Source: Ga0074130 sp964499485
GTDB taxonomy: Bacteria; Pseudomonadota; Gammaproteobacteria; Burkholderiales; Rhodocyclaceae
NCBI GenBank assembly: GCA_964499485.1
Contig: CAZCLF010000006.1
Location: forward strand, 1 to 64,000
Reading direction: 5' to 3'
DNA length: 64,000 nucleotides
The translations under genes were made by a program, and so were the position numbers. Under the pieces are notes generated by a model that was not told where the DNA came from, did no database searches, and worked only from the letters and a program-made list of their open reading frames with translations. This document shows, one piece after another, positions 9,143-18,621 of the stretch (positions are counted from its first letter, which is position 1; each line of letters begins with the position of its first letter).

Positions 9143-10441
9143 ATGGCACTCACTGTTTCCAACATCCTTCTGGCTGCTAAGCAGCATGAAATCGCAGAGC
9201 TGAAGCGGCTTTCAAGCAAGGCGCAGCTGGTGGGTGTGCTTGGGCACCTGATTCATGCATTGCAGAGCGAACGTGGTGCATCGAGCATTTATTTGGCCTC
9301 GTCTGGCCGCCGTTTTGCCGACACTCGCTTGCAGTTGATCGACGAGTCCGAAGGCATTGAGCGGGCTCTGCGCGATGCATTTGACGAGCAAATGAGTAAA
9401 GCCTCATTTGGCGATGCACGCCAGTTTTATCTGATGGCTTGGGCCTTGTTCGGGCTCAACTCCCTTCCGGCATTACGTCAGCAGATTGCCGATCACGGGC
9501 TGTCCTCAGCCCAGGCAGTCGCTGCATTCAGTCGCCTCATTGCGGGCCTGGTTTCACTGGTATTTGAGGTCACGGATACGGTCCATGACCCCGTGATCTC
9601 ACGATCACTGGTGGCCTTGTTCAATTTTATTCAAGGTAAGGAGCATGCTGGACAAGAGCGTGCTGTGGGGGCTTTATCCTTTGCATCCGGGGTCAATGAT
9701 GGGCGGCATCAGCAGCGCATCATCCATTTGATCGAAGCGCAGGAGCGTTGTTTTCATGTGTTCGATGAGTTCGCCAGTGAACCGGCACGTCAGCAACTGG
9801 CCCAGAGTGGTGCGATTGAATCAAGTGCACGACATGAGCGCCTGCGCAATATCCTGCTGGAGACTGCACCGGGTGCCGCGCTGGACGCTAATTTGAGTCG
9901 TGATTGGTTTGACAGTTGTACTGATAGGCTTAGCTTGATGTGGTCTGTCCAGCAGTTTCTGGTGGACGAACTGCTGGAGCGTTGTGCGGCCTTAATCGTG
10001 AGTGCCGAGGCAGAGTTGCAGGATGCCGAAGGTATGCTGAAAAGCTTGGTAGAGCATCCGCCAGCCAGTACGTGTGTCGTGGATCGTTTCTTCGATCCAG
10101 AAACCAAGATCGACGTGGCGCTACAAATTCTGCCAGGTCAGGGGATGGCGACCGGGCTAGGTGACTCGATCGTTGAAGTATTGCTGGCTCAGTCTGATCG
10201 TTTGGCGAGTGTCGAAAATGAGCTGGAACAAGCCAAGCGTGCCTTGAATGAGCGTAAGGTCATTGAGCGGGCCAAGGGTTTGCTCATGGCACGCAAAGGC
10301 ATCAGCGAAGAAGCTGCCTACAAGATGCTCCGGCAAACAGCGATGGAGCAGAATAAACGCATGGTTGATCTTGCTGAGGCCATGCTCTCATTTCAGGATT
10401 GGTTTGGCGGGCTAGGCCCAGATACGCCGGCGCGTAAGTAA
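9143..10441 (+). CDS. NIT-ANTAR regulator (NasR-like nitrate/nitrite-responsive antiterminator)
   Basis: Cytoplasmic protein of 432 residues. The N-terminal helical NIT region (about 30-285) begins with LIHALQSERGASSIYLAS, typical of nitrate/nitrite sensing domains. The C-terminal ANTAR RNA-binding domain (about 370-425) contains ERAKGLLMARKGISEEAAYKML. In NasR of Klebsiella this combination releases transcription termination in the nas leader when nitrate or nitrite is bound. No nitrate assimilation gene lies in this window, so the regulator is separated from its presumed target. The coiled segment before ANTAR is normal for the family. Confidence 0.88.
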   Translation: MALTVSNILLAAKQHEIAELKRLSSKAQLVGVLGHLIHALQSERGASSIYLASSGRRFADTRLQLIDESEGIERALRDAFDEQMSKASFGDARQFYLMAWALFGLNSLPALRQQIADHGLSSAQAVAAFSRLIAGLVSLVFEVTDTVHDPVISRSLVALFNFIQGKEHAGQERAVGALSFASGVNDGRHQQRIIHLIEAQERCFHVFDEFASEPARQQLAQSGAIESSARHERLRNILLETAPGAALDANLSRDWFDSCTDRLSLMWSVQQFLVDELLERCAALIVSAEAELQDAEGMLKSLVEHPPASTCVVDRFFDPETKIDVALQILPGQGMATGLGDSIVEVLLAQSDRLASVENELEQAKRALNERKVIERAKGLLMARKGISEEAAYKMLRQTAMEQNKRMVDLAEAMLSFQDWFGGLGPDTPARK

Positions 10442-10469
10442 GGCGTGGCAGATGGCGTTTGCGCTGTGG

Positions 10470-11735
10470 TCAGCCGTAACGTCGCGCGGCCTCAACCGCC
10501 AGCCCCGCACCAATACTGCCAAACAGATCGCATTCCACCGCTTGCGCTTGCGGCAATAGCGCAGCAATCCGCTGACGCAAGCGCGGGATACCACTTGAAC
10601 CACCCGTGAACAGCACCGTATCAATCTGGGTTGCCGCTACGCCGGCATCCTGCAACAAGGCACTCACCGTCTGCTCAACCTGATCCACCAGACCCACAGT
10701 TGCTGCTTCAAAGGCATCGCGGCTCAGGGTTTGCTCCAGATCGGCTTCAAGTCGATCCAGCTTGAGTTGCGTGGTCGGAGCGTCGGAGAGGGCAATCTTG
10801 CCTTGCTCAACCTCATTCGCCAGCCAGTGCCCGGAACGGTCTTCAATCAGCCGCAGTAGGCGGGCTGTTTTCTGTGGCTCAGCCGCTTCAATGGCGAGTT
10901 GTTTCTGGTCAGCCAATACCTGCCGCGTGTAAGCCGAGTTGATGGTGTGCCAAGTTGCAAGATTAAAGAAAATATTCGACGGCATCTGGCGCTGGGTTTT
11001 CAGCAGGCTGCGATACCCCAACAGCGGCATCACGCTATCCAAGCTGAGTAAACGATCAAAGTCGGTACCGCCGATATGCACGCCGCCATTGGCAAGCAGG
11101 TCAGCCTGACGGTCGGTCAACTTGGCGCGTTCGGGCGAAAGACGGATCAGCGAAAAGTCGGACGTACCGCCGCCAATGTCGGCAACCAGCACCAGTTCTT
11201 CGCGCTGAATTTCGGTTTCGTAATGGAAGGCGGCGGCAATCGGCTCGTACTGAAAGCTGACGTCTTTGAAGCCGACGTCATGGGCAATTTGTGCCAGCGT
11301 GTTCTCAGCAGCTTTGTCAGAGGCTGGGTCGCCATCCACAAAGTAGACCGGGCGGCCCAGCACCACTTGCTCGAACTCACGGCCACCTTGCTGGTCGGCG
11401 CGTTGCTTGAGTTCGCCGATGAATTGGCCGAGTAGTTCGCGGAACTTGAGGGCGCGGCCATGTACTTCGGTCTGCCCATCGATCAGGCTGCTGCCGAGCA
11501 GGCTCTTGAGCGATCGCATCAAGCGACCTTCGTAACCGGCCAGATAATCGTTGAGACCGGCGCGTCCGAAGCGGGTGCTGTTGTCTTCGGCGTTGAAGAA
11601 CACGACTGAAGGCAGGGTGATCTTGCCATCTTCCATCGTCAGCAAGGTTGATTGACCGGGACGTAGACAACCGACGGTTGAGTTGGAAGTACCAAAATCA
11701 ATGCCGCAGGCGCGGGCGGGAGAAGCGTGAGACAT
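10470..11735 (-). CDS. yegD: Hsp70-like ATPase, YegD family
   Basis: Actin-fold ATPase of 421 residues related to the nucleotide-binding half of DnaK but without a substrate-binding domain. Visible motifs: phosphate 1 loop GIDFGTSNSTVG (about 11-22), phosphate 2 VADIGGGTSDFSL (about 185-197), and adenosine loop LFTGGSSGIPRLR near 375. The length is close to the E. coli homologue. The protein is thought to be a non-canonical chaperone; its client is unknown. It stands alone, convergent with the NIT-ANTAR gene. Confidence 0.9.
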   Translation of the reverse strand: MSHASPARACGIDFGTSNSTVGCLRPGQSTLLTMEDGKITLPSVVFFNAEDNSTRFGRAGLNDYLAGYEGRLMRSLKSLLGSSLIDGQTEVHGRALKFRELLGQFIGELKQRADQQGGREFEQVVLGRPVYFVDGDPASDKAAENTLAQIAHDVGFKDVSFQYEPIAAAFHYETEIQREELVLVADIGGGTSDFSLIRLSPERAKLTDRQADLLANGGVHIGGTDFDRLLSLDSVMPLLGYRSLLKTQRQMPSNIFFNLATWHTINSAYTRQVLADQKQLAIEAAEPQKTARLLRLIEDRSGHWLANEVEQGKIALSDAPTTQLKLDRLEADLEQTLSRDAFEAATVGLVDQVEQTVSALLQDAGVAATQIDTVLFTGGSSGIPRLRQRIAALLPQAQAVECDLFGSIGAGLAVEAARRYG

Positions 11736-11832
11736 GTGCTGAGGGTGAGGCTAGCGCTAAATGGTGAGGCAAAAGAAGGCAGCGATATCCGCTATGTCGC
11801 GTGACGTAGCGGGGAATGCTGCCGGACGTTGG

Positions 11833-13323
11833 TCAGTGGGTGGTGCTATTCAGCGCCAGCACCTCGGCGCTGCGGGCATTCACTTGCCGATATAGCGCTG
11901 CGTCGTTTTGTAAGGCTGCTTCGCGGGCTGGGAAGATTTCTGCAAGCTTGCTACGCCATTCGGCTTGACGTCCAGCAAAACAGCGCTCAATCAGCTCAAG
12001 CATGATGGGTACGCTGACTGAGGCACCGGGCGATGCGCCCAAGAGTGCCGCGATACTGCCATCGCCGGCCGACACCACTTCCGTGCCGAACTGCAGAATA
12101 CCGCCACGCTTGGCGTCTCTCTTGATGATCTGGACTCGCTGGCCTGCAATTTCCAAGCGCCAGTCGGCCGGGTTCATCTCCGGGTAAAGATTGCGTAGCG
12201 CGGCTAGGCGATCGTCCTGCGACTGCATTACTTCCTTGATCAGGTAGCGTGTCAGATCCATGTTGTCGCGGGCGACGGCCAGCATCGGACCGATATTGCT
12301 AGGGCGCACAGAACAGAACAGGTCGAGGTAAGAGCCAAACTTAAGGAACTTGGTGCTGAAGCCTGCATAGGGGCCAAACAGCAGCGCGGTCTTGCCATCC
12401 ACGACGCGCGTGTCGAGGTGCGGTACCGACATGGGCGGAGCGCCTACCGCAGCACGGCTATACACCTTGGCGTGATGCTTTGAGACTACCGCCGGATTGT
12501 CGCAACGCAGCCATTGGCCGCTGACGGGGAAACCACCGTAACCCTTGCCTTCCGGGATGCCTGACATCTGTAACAAAGGCAGGGCAGCGCCGCCGCCGCC
12601 GAGGAAAACAAAGCGGGCTTGTACGTGGCGAAGCGCGCCAGATTTTGTGTGCTTGATGGTGACGCGCCAGCCATTGGCGTTACGGTCAAGGCCGATTACG
12701 CGCTGTTGGCAGGTGACACGTGCGTTGTCTTGTTGTCCCAAGTGCCCCAGCAACTGTGTGGTCAGGCTACCGAAGTTCACGTCAGTGCCTGTTTGCACGC
12801 GTGTTGCGGCAATCTTCTCGTCGGGGTTGCGCCCTTGCATCGTCAAGGGCATCCACTCGGCCATTAGGGCGCGATCTTCCGTATGCACCATCGAGGCAAA
12901 GAAGTGGTGCTGTGAAAGTGCCTCATAACGCTTGCGCAGGAAGGACGTGTCCTTTTCGCCGGTCACAAAGCTTAGATGCGGCGTCGGATTGATGAAGTCT
13001 TTGGGCGAACCAAACGTGCCTTTGGCAACCAGATGCGACCAGAATTGCTTGGACACCTCAAACTGGCTGTTGATCTGCACCGCCTTCTTAATATCGACCG
13101 ACCCATCGGCTGCCTGCGGGGTGTAATTCAGCTCGCACAAACCGGCGTGGCCGGTCCCGGCGTTATTCCAGGGGTTGGAGCTCTCGACAGCACCAGAATC
13201 GCCTTGCTCAACAACCTCCAGCGACATGCCAGGGTCGAGCTCCTTGAGCAACACAGCCAAAGTGGCACTCATGATGCCTGCGCCCACCAGAAGGGCATCC
13301 ACGGTTTCGATGTTATGTGCCAT
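11833..13323 (-). CDS. mqo: Malate:quinone oxidoreductase
   Basis: Membrane-associated FAD enzyme that oxidises malate to oxaloacetate and reduces quinone. The FAD-binding motif DALLVGAGIMSATLAVLL is near residues 8-25, followed by SSNPWNNAGTGHAGLCELNY, the family signature. The C-terminus keeps ALLGASPGAS. I chose ATG 13323-13321 (496 residues, usual family length). A TTG-initiated extension of 33 residues is possible but does not look like the family and has no ribosome site; neither start has a good one. It is transcribed alone. Confidence 0.95.
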   Translation of the reverse strand: MAHNIETVDALLVGAGIMSATLAVLLKELDPGMSLEVVEQGDSGAVESSNPWNNAGTGHAGLCELNYTPQAADGSVDIKKAVQINSQFEVSKQFWSHLVAKGTFGSPKDFINPTPHLSFVTGEKDTSFLRKRYEALSQHHFFASMVHTEDRALMAEWMPLTMQGRNPDEKIAATRVQTGTDVNFGSLTTQLLGHLGQQDNARVTCQQRVIGLDRNANGWRVTIKHTKSGALRHVQARFVFLGGGGAALPLLQMSGIPEGKGYGGFPVSGQWLRCDNPAVVSKHHAKVYSRAAVGAPPMSVPHLDTRVVDGKTALLFGPYAGFSTKFLKFGSYLDLFCSVRPSNIGPMLAVARDNMDLTRYLIKEVMQSQDDRLAALRNLYPEMNPADWRLEIAGQRVQIIKRDAKRGGILQFGTEVVSAGDGSIAALLGASPGASVSVPIMLELIERCFAGRQAEWRSKLAEIFPAREAALQNDAALYRQVNARSAEVLALNSTTH

Positions 13324-13539
13324 TTGCGCGTGCTTGAGGGTGGGTGAAACGGGGATCGACAGATGGCTAATTTCAGTACTTGCAACAGGCAAGCATTTCT
13401 TGTCGATCGTCGCTAAGGTCAAACAGTCTCAGGGGCGGGCCGATGTTGAGGCTCGCACTGAATTGCCACAATTATAACAAAGCCCCTCTACGCTCTTGCG
13501 TGTGCCAACGTGGAGTGAGGCGTGCAGTTTAGGCTTTAC

Positions 13540-14682
13540 CTAGCTTAGTCCCGGTTCGGTCGCGTTATCACGGCTTGACTCGCGGAAGCGTTGCACCTTG
13601 TGGTGTGCCTGTTTTTCAGAGTACATCATGGCATCGGCGGCAGACATGAGGCGGTCTGGGGTTGTTTCAGGCGGGCTGGCTGCCCAGCCGACACTGGCAG
13701 AAACACAGGCACCTGAGGTGACTTCAACGCGTTGCAGGTAGCGGGTGAGTTCGCGCGCATAGTTCGCCAGCACCTTGGGATGAAGATTCGGACAAATCAC
13801 TACGAACTCGTCACCCCCCAGTCGTCCTGGGCTCCAATCACGCGGACACCAATCGACAAGCTTTTGGCTCACATTCATCAGGGCCTTGTCACCCATGGAG
13901 TGGCCGTATTTGTCGTTGATGATTTTGAAACCATTTAGATCAAGCAGCAGTACGCCAATTGGTCTTTGTTTTTCGCGTGCGGTGATGATTTCTTCATCCA
14001 GCTTTCGATAAATGCCCGTACGATTGAGCAAGCCAGTCAGCGTGTCTGTGATGGATGAACGATCAGCAATTTTACGTTCTCGATGCATACCCATCAGAAT
14101 GACGCCAAAGTTGATGAGTGAGAGCATGAAGGCCAGCATTTGTGCGAAGCGCAGCTTACTGACCACGTCGAGTGATTGTCTTTCCAGTGCGTTCGTGAGC
14201 TCGTTCATCGACTCCAGAATGATCTGATTATTGGCGACCAGAAAAGCTGAGAAAGCCTGCAGAGATTTGGGGTCGTTCGGTAGATGCTCATAGCGGTTGA
14301 CCAGTGCGAGTACCTTGTCTACAGGATCCATCGCTTTGTCACGAACACGATCTAGCGTGACACGCTGGCCAGTACCGCCGCGTGCCTTGCCGCCATAGGC
14401 AAAGGCGCGCAAGGTTTCGAGGAATAATTCGTAGGCTGCGTTTGCCTCTTTGACCGCCGCAGCCCGCTGTGCCGAGGTGTTTTTTTCATTTGTGGCGAGC
14501 AGCATTGCCTTGGTCGCACGCTGTGAAAGCATGCGTTGTCGACCGGCCAGATTAATGGCGACGGCATCTTTTTCGACTTGCTTGGATATTTTGTAGCCAA
14601 AAGCCAGCGTGCCAAAATCTAATACGACGAAAAGCGCGATAGCGAGCATCAAGCGCTTGTTCCCCGAGAAGAAAGTATTCAC
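13540..14682 (-). CDS. Diguanylate cyclase with PilJ-type sensor domain
   Basis: Membrane protein of 380 residues. A helix (about 8-28) is followed by a PilJ-like N-terminal domain with INLAGRQRMLSQRATKAML (about 43-61). A second helix (about 180-200) leads to a GGDEF domain whose catalytic motif is at 289-293. The RxxD inhibition site five residues before GGDEF is absent, so product inhibition at that site is unlikely. The start is GTG 14682-14680: AGGAG lies about 6 nt upstream, while upstream ATG codons give a non-homologous leader running toward tRNA-Val. It makes c-di-GMP if active. Confidence 0.9.
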   Translation of the reverse strand: MNTFFSGNKRLMLAIALFVVLDFGTLAFGYKISKQVEKDAVAINLAGRQRMLSQRATKAMLLATNEKNTSAQRAAAVKEANAAYELFLETLRAFAYGGKARGGTGQRVTLDRVRDKAMDPVDKVLALVNRYEHLPNDPKSLQAFSAFLVANNQIILESMNELTNALERQSLDVVSKLRFAQMLAFMLSLINFGVILMGMHRERKIADRSSITDTLTGLLNRTGIYRKLDEEIITAREKQRPIGVLLLDLNGFKIINDKYGHSMGDKALMNVSQKLVDWCPRDWSPGRLGGDEFVVICPNLHPKVLANYARELTRYLQRVEVTSGACVSASVGWAASPPETTPDRLMSAADAMMYSEKQAHHKVQRFRESSRDNATEPGLS

Positions 14683-14781
14683 TGGCGACTCCTGAAGCTG
14701 CTGTCTGATGTCAGGGCTTGCTCCGAGAGGGCAAGGCGTTGGCTGCAGAGGGGGGCTGCGAGGCAAATAGGCATTAAAAGC

Positions 14782-14815
14782 AAAAAGACCAGACGATTAT
14801 GATCATCTGGTCTTT
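14782..14815 (-). terminator. Terminator of tRNA-Val
   Basis: On the minus strand, AAAGACCAGA pairs with TCTGGTCTTT, further extended inside the loop, and is followed by T residues. It lies 19 nt past the tRNA 3' end. Confidence 0.85.
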
Positions 14816-14833
14816 CAGTAGCCTTGCAAATTC

Positions 14834-14908
14834 TGGTGGGCGGTACTGGGATCGAACCAGTGACCCCTGCCGTGTGAAGGCAGTGCTCTACCGCTGAGCT
14901 AACCGCCC
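14834..14908 (-). tRNA. tRNA-Val (anticodon CAC)
   Basis: Cloverleaf of 75 nt with encoded CCA. The acceptor arm GGGCGGT pairs with ACCGCCC. The D arm contains AGCTCAGCGGTAGAGC. The anticodon arm CTGCC-TTCACAC-GGCAG places CAC at positions 34-36. The T arm contains GGTTCGATCC. It reads CUG-type-free valine GUG codons. It has its own promoter and terminator. Confidence 0.96.
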
Positions 14909-14952
14909 AATCTTGAGTCGTGGCGAAGCCAAAACCTCGATTGAGGGCGCGA

Positions 14953-14981
14953 ATTAGACCATACCGAGCAGTTTTGGTCAA
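14953..14981 (-). promoter_or_regulatory. Sigma-70 promoter of tRNA-Val
   Basis: On the minus strand a -35 TTGACC (14981-14976), a 17-bp spacer and a -10 TCTAAT (14958-14953) with an upstream TG form a near-consensus promoter about 45 bp before the tRNA. The bases after the -10 are GC-rich, a feature of stringently controlled stable-RNA promoters. Confidence 0.75.
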
Positions 14982-15051
14982 TCGTCGGGCAAGCGCATGC
15001 AGTAAAATGCACGCCTTTGCTACAGCAGCATTCACCTACTTGTCCCCGACC

Positions 15052-16443
15052 ATGACCGTTCGCACCCGTTTTGCCCCCAGCCCCACTGGCTTTCTGCATA
15101 TTGGCGGCGCCCGCACCGCACTGTTTTCGTGGGCGTATGCCCGTCGCCATGGCGGCACATTCATTCTGCGTATTGAGGATACCGATGTTGCCCGCTCCAC
15201 GCCAGAGGCTGTGCAGGCCATTATCGACGGCATGAACTGGTTGGGGCTCGCGCATGACGAAGGCCCGTTCTATCAAATGCAGCGTATGGATCGCTACAAA
15301 GAGGTGATTGGCCAAATGTTGGCGGCGGGGACGGCCTATTACTGCTACACCTCCAAGGAAGAGCTGGACGCGCTTCGAGCCGAGCAAGAGGCCAAGAAGG
15401 AGAAGCCCCGCTATGACGGGCGCTGGCGCCCGGAGTCCGGCAAGACTTTACCAGCCGTCCCGGCAGGTATTGAGCCAGTGGTGCGCTTCAAGAATCCGAC
15501 CAGCGGCGTGGTGGCTTGGGATGATCAGGTCAAGGGCCGCATTGAAATCAGCAACACTGAACTTGATGACTTCATCATCGCCCGTGCGGACGGCACCCCT
15601 ACCTATAACTTCTGCGTTGTAGTCGATGATTGGGACATGGGCATTACCCATGTCATCCGTGGCGACGACCACGTAAACAACACTCCGCGTCAGATCAATG
15701 TGCTGCAAGCACTGGGGGCGACCGTGCCGCAATACGCCCATCTATCAATGATCCTCGGTGATGACGGGCAGAAGCTCTCCAAGCGCCACGGTGCTGTGAG
15801 CGTGATGCAGTACGACGACGAAGGCTATCTGCCTGAAGCCGTCCTCAACTATTTGGCCCGCCTCGGTTGGTCCCATGGCGATGAAGAACTGTTCAGCATG
15901 GAGCAGTTTGTGCAGTGGTTTGATCTCGACCATATCACCGCATCCGCTGCCCAATTCAATACCGAGAAACTCAACTGGTTAAACGCTCAGTACCTCAAGC
16001 AGGCCGACAACGCGCGCTTGGCCGCCGAAGTGAAGCAGCGTTTGCAAAAGCAGGGCGTGGATACTGCAGCTGTGAGTGATCTCGAACGCGTAATTGGCCT
16101 CTACAAAGAACGTGTGAGTAGCCTGAATGAATTGGCGGATGCTATTCATCCCTTCTGTGTCGTGGTGCACGCCTCTGCCGATGTGCAGGCACAGCACCTT
16201 ACCGATGCCGCCAAGGCGATGCTGGCTACGTTGAAGGCTAAGCTTGTAGTGGTGAGCGAGTGGCTAGCGCCGAATCTGAATGCGGCGATCAAAGAAACGG
16301 TGGCTGAGCACGCCGTCAAAATGCCAGCCGTGGCGATTCCGCTGCGTGTGGTCTTGCTTGGCCAGCCCCAGTCACCGTCGATCGATCAGGTATTAGAGGT
16401 TATGGGGCGTGACGCTGTGATGGCCCGCCTGCAGTCGATCTAA
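15052..16443 (+). CDS. gltX: Glutamyl-tRNA synthetase
   Basis: Class I aminoacyl-tRNA synthetase of 463 residues that charges tRNA-Glu in the cytoplasm. The HIGH-type motif is FLHIGGAR near residue 14 and the KMSKS-type motif is KLSKRHG near 243. The RFAPSPTG start of the catalytic core follows MTV, so ATG 15052 is the start; a longer frame beginning at 14920 overlaps the divergent tRNA and adds nothing family-like. It is divergent from tRNA-Val and followed by a strong terminator. Confidence 0.97.
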   Translation: MTVRTRFAPSPTGFLHIGGARTALFSWAYARRHGGTFILRIEDTDVARSTPEAVQAIIDGMNWLGLAHDEGPFYQMQRMDRYKEVIGQMLAAGTAYYCYTSKEELDALRAEQEAKKEKPRYDGRWRPESGKTLPAVPAGIEPVVRFKNPTSGVVAWDDQVKGRIEISNTELDDFIIARADGTPTYNFCVVVDDWDMGITHVIRGDDHVNNTPRQINVLQALGATVPQYAHLSMILGDDGQKLSKRHGAVSVMQYDDEGYLPEAVLNYLARLGWSHGDEELFSMEQFVQWFDLDHITASAAQFNTEKLNWLNAQYLKQADNARLAAEVKQRLQKQGVDTAAVSDLERVIGLYKERVSSLNELADAIHPFCVVVHASADVQAQHLTDAAKAMLATLKAKLVVVSEWLAPNLNAAIKETVAEHAVKMPAVAIPLRVVLLGQPQSPSIDQVLEVMGRDAVMARLQSI

Positions 16444-16458
16444 GGCTTCAACGTTCAC

Positions 16459-16487
16459 AAAAAGCCGGCCATTGCGCCGGCTTTTTT
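16459..16487 (+). terminator. Rho-independent terminator after gltX
   Basis: GCCGGC arms at 16464-16469 and 16476-16481, extended by A/T pairs, are followed by a T-run. Confidence 0.92.
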
Positions 16488-16628
16488 GTTTTGCGCAAGC
16501 CGTAGCGATCATAGTGTCGTGGCATTCCAACCAAAAGTTGATTTACCGCCTTACTCAGCGGCTTTAGGCCGTGATGCGTAATCTGTAGTGCGTCATAATC
16601 AACCCATCATTGATCACCATCCCTTGCC

Positions 16629-17720
16629 ATGACCAACCCGCGTTCTGACCGAGTCCTCGCCATTCTTGCGTTGACCCTGCTAGGGGGCGGCTGTCTCTGG
16701 GTATTGTGGCCTTTCCTCACCGCACTACTGTGGGCAGCAATTCTAGCGTCCACCAGCTGGCCGGCTTTCTTGTGGCTGGATCGCATCGTCGGCAACCGTC
16801 GTACCTTGGCGGCCACGCTGATGACTTTGCTGGTCACCCTCGTTGTCTTGGTGCCCGTTGTGGCTGTGGCCATGGGACTGGCCGATAACGTGAGTGAACT
16901 CACGCGCGCGGCATCTACGCTGATCAAAGACGGTTTGCCTGATGCGCCTGACTGGATGATCAACCTACCGGTTGTTGGCGACACCATTCATAACTATTGG
17001 CAGCAGTTCGCACACGATGGTCACCGACTCATGCTTGAGTTGGAAAAGTATGCCGGCCCAGCGCAAAGCGCGGCACTGCTGGGGGGGCGCATGCTGGGCA
17101 AGGGCGTTATCGATATTGGCTTGTCCGTCTTCTTGGCCTTCTTTTTCTTCCTCTATGGCGAGGGATTGGCAACTCGTTTAAGCATTGCGCTTGAACGACT
17201 TGCTGGCACGCGTGGCACTTACTTAATGAGTATTGCGCGCGGCACAGTCACAGGTGTGATCTACGGCATTCTCGGCACTGCACTGGCACAGGGCATTCTG
17301 GCTGCCATCGGCTTTGCGATCGCAGGTGTGCCCGGCGCCGTGCTGATGGGCGTAGGTACCTTCTTCCTTTCCGTCATTCCGGTGGGGCCACCCTTGATCT
17401 GGGGCGGTGTAGCCTTCTGGCTGTTTCAGCAGGGCGAGCCAGGCTGGGGCATCTTTGTCGCAGCGTGGGGTTTCTTTGTGGTCAGCACCGTTGATAACGT
17501 CATCAAGCCCTTCATCATCAGCCGTGGTTCAAGCCTACCGTTTGCGATTGTGTTCCTCGGTGTGTTGGGTGGCGTGCTTGCCTTTGGCGTGATCGGCCTC
17601 TTTATCGGGCCAACCATGCTTGCCGTCGGCTATCGACTCATGATTGAGTGGACCACTATGTCACCGGAGAGTGACGACCTAACGCTTGTTGCCAATAAGG
17701 ATAAGGCTCCATGCGATTGA
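16629..17720 (+). CDS. AI-2E family (UPF0118) transporter
   Basis: Inner-membrane protein of 363 residues with about eight helices in the AI-2E family pattern: paired N-terminal helices, a soluble segment (about 95-150), then a C-terminal block containing VGPPLIWG and DNVIKPFIISRGSSLPF. Family members export autoinducer-2 or act as ion/proton antiporters, so the substrate cannot be stated. It overlaps the next gene by 10 bp and probably shares its transcript. Confidence 0.9.
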   Translation: MTNPRSDRVLAILALTLLGGGCLWVLWPFLTALLWAAILASTSWPAFLWLDRIVGNRRTLAATLMTLLVTLVVLVPVVAVAMGLADNVSELTRAASTLIKDGLPDAPDWMINLPVVGDTIHNYWQQFAHDGHRLMLELEKYAGPAQSAALLGGRMLGKGVIDIGLSVFLAFFFFLYGEGLATRLSIALERLAGTRGTYLMSIARGTVTGVIYGILGTALAQGILAAIGFAIAGVPGAVLMGVGTFFLSVIPVGPPLIWGGVAFWLFQQGEPGWGIFVAAWGFFVVSTVDNVIKPFIISRGSSLPFAIVFLGVLGGVLAFGVIGLFIGPTMLAVGYRLMIEWTTMSPESDDLTLVANKDKAPCD

Positions 17721-18592
17721 GTTCAGTACGGTTACCCTGTGCGAGCTTGATCGCGACGCTGTCTGTAATCTCAGCTCATGCGATTGAAATACAGCTAGGA
17801 GATATGATCCCACGTGCTTCCGGTGTGAGTTATCTGCAATACACCTACGGGGATCTTGAACGAAGCGATCAGTATAGAAACGGCAATAGAGTCAGCCGAA
17901 CCCCCCACATTCAGACACAGCTTTCACAGCTACGCTATGTCCGCTATACCGAGGTGGCTGATATGCCAGTTGTGCTTGCCTTGCAGCAACCTTGGGGCAG
18001 TATTCATGCCACTGGTATCACGGGTGGCAAGCTCGATACCTCGGGCAGCGCCGATACCATCCTGCTGGCTGGTATCTGGCCCTACTCGAATAAAGAAACT
18101 AATACCCATGTGGTGGTTGCCGCCTATTACTCCCCACCCACAGGTACGTATAACCATCGTCAAAGCCTGAACCTTGGCGAGAATCGCCACAAAGCGGCAT
18201 GGCAGCTGGGTTACCAAACGCGCCTCTTTGAAAAGCTCGACTGGATGATTGCGATGGATGGGACACGCTACGGTGCAAACGATGAGTTTGGTACGACGAA
18301 AGCAAAGCTTACGCAACAACAGCTCTATTCGGTGCAGACAGGGTTTAACTATCTGCTCAATGATGTGAGTGCCATCGGCCTGTCACTGTTCAATACCTAT
18401 GGTGGAGAAACCGCTGTTAATGGCGTGGGCCGCAAGGATCCGACACGTACGAACCGTTATCTTTTCTCAGGAACGTATCGGTTGCCTGAGTATAAAAGTG
18501 CACTCAACATTAACTTCGGGCGCGATCTCAACACGCTGAATGGCACCCTTGAAACCAAGCGGTTGAGTGTGCGGCTCACTAAGTCGTTTTGA
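17711..18592 (+). CDS. Predicted outer-membrane protein, phenol-degradation MetA-pathway family
   Basis: Protein of 293 residues with an N-terminal signal peptide (about 1-24, ending AHA). Alternating hydrophobic/polar strands and a C-terminal phenylalanine (LTKSF) indicate an outer-membrane beta-barrel. The features AGIWPYSNKETNTHV and AYYSPPTGTY resemble the Phenol_MetA_deg family, thought to be outer-membrane channels for hydrophobic compounds. AAGGATAAGG lies just upstream of the ATG. It overlaps the preceding transporter gene, so the two may form an envelope-spanning pair; that is inference. Confidence 0.75.
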   Translation: MRLSSVRLPCASLIATLSVISAHAIEIQLGDMIPRASGVSYLQYTYGDLERSDQYRNGNRVSRTPHIQTQLSQLRYVRYTEVADMPVVLALQQPWGSIHATGITGGKLDTSGSADTILLAGIWPYSNKETNTHVVVAAYYSPPTGTYNHRQSLNLGENRHKAAWQLGYQTRLFEKLDWMIAMDGTRYGANDEFGTTKAKLTQQQLYSVQTGFNYLLNDVSAIGLSLFNTYGGETAVNGVGRKDPTRTNRYLFSGTYRLPEYKSALNINFGRDLNTLNGTLETKRLSVRLTKSF

Positions 18593-18621
18593 TCCGCTCG
18601 TCGTGCCTTCGACGGATTATT

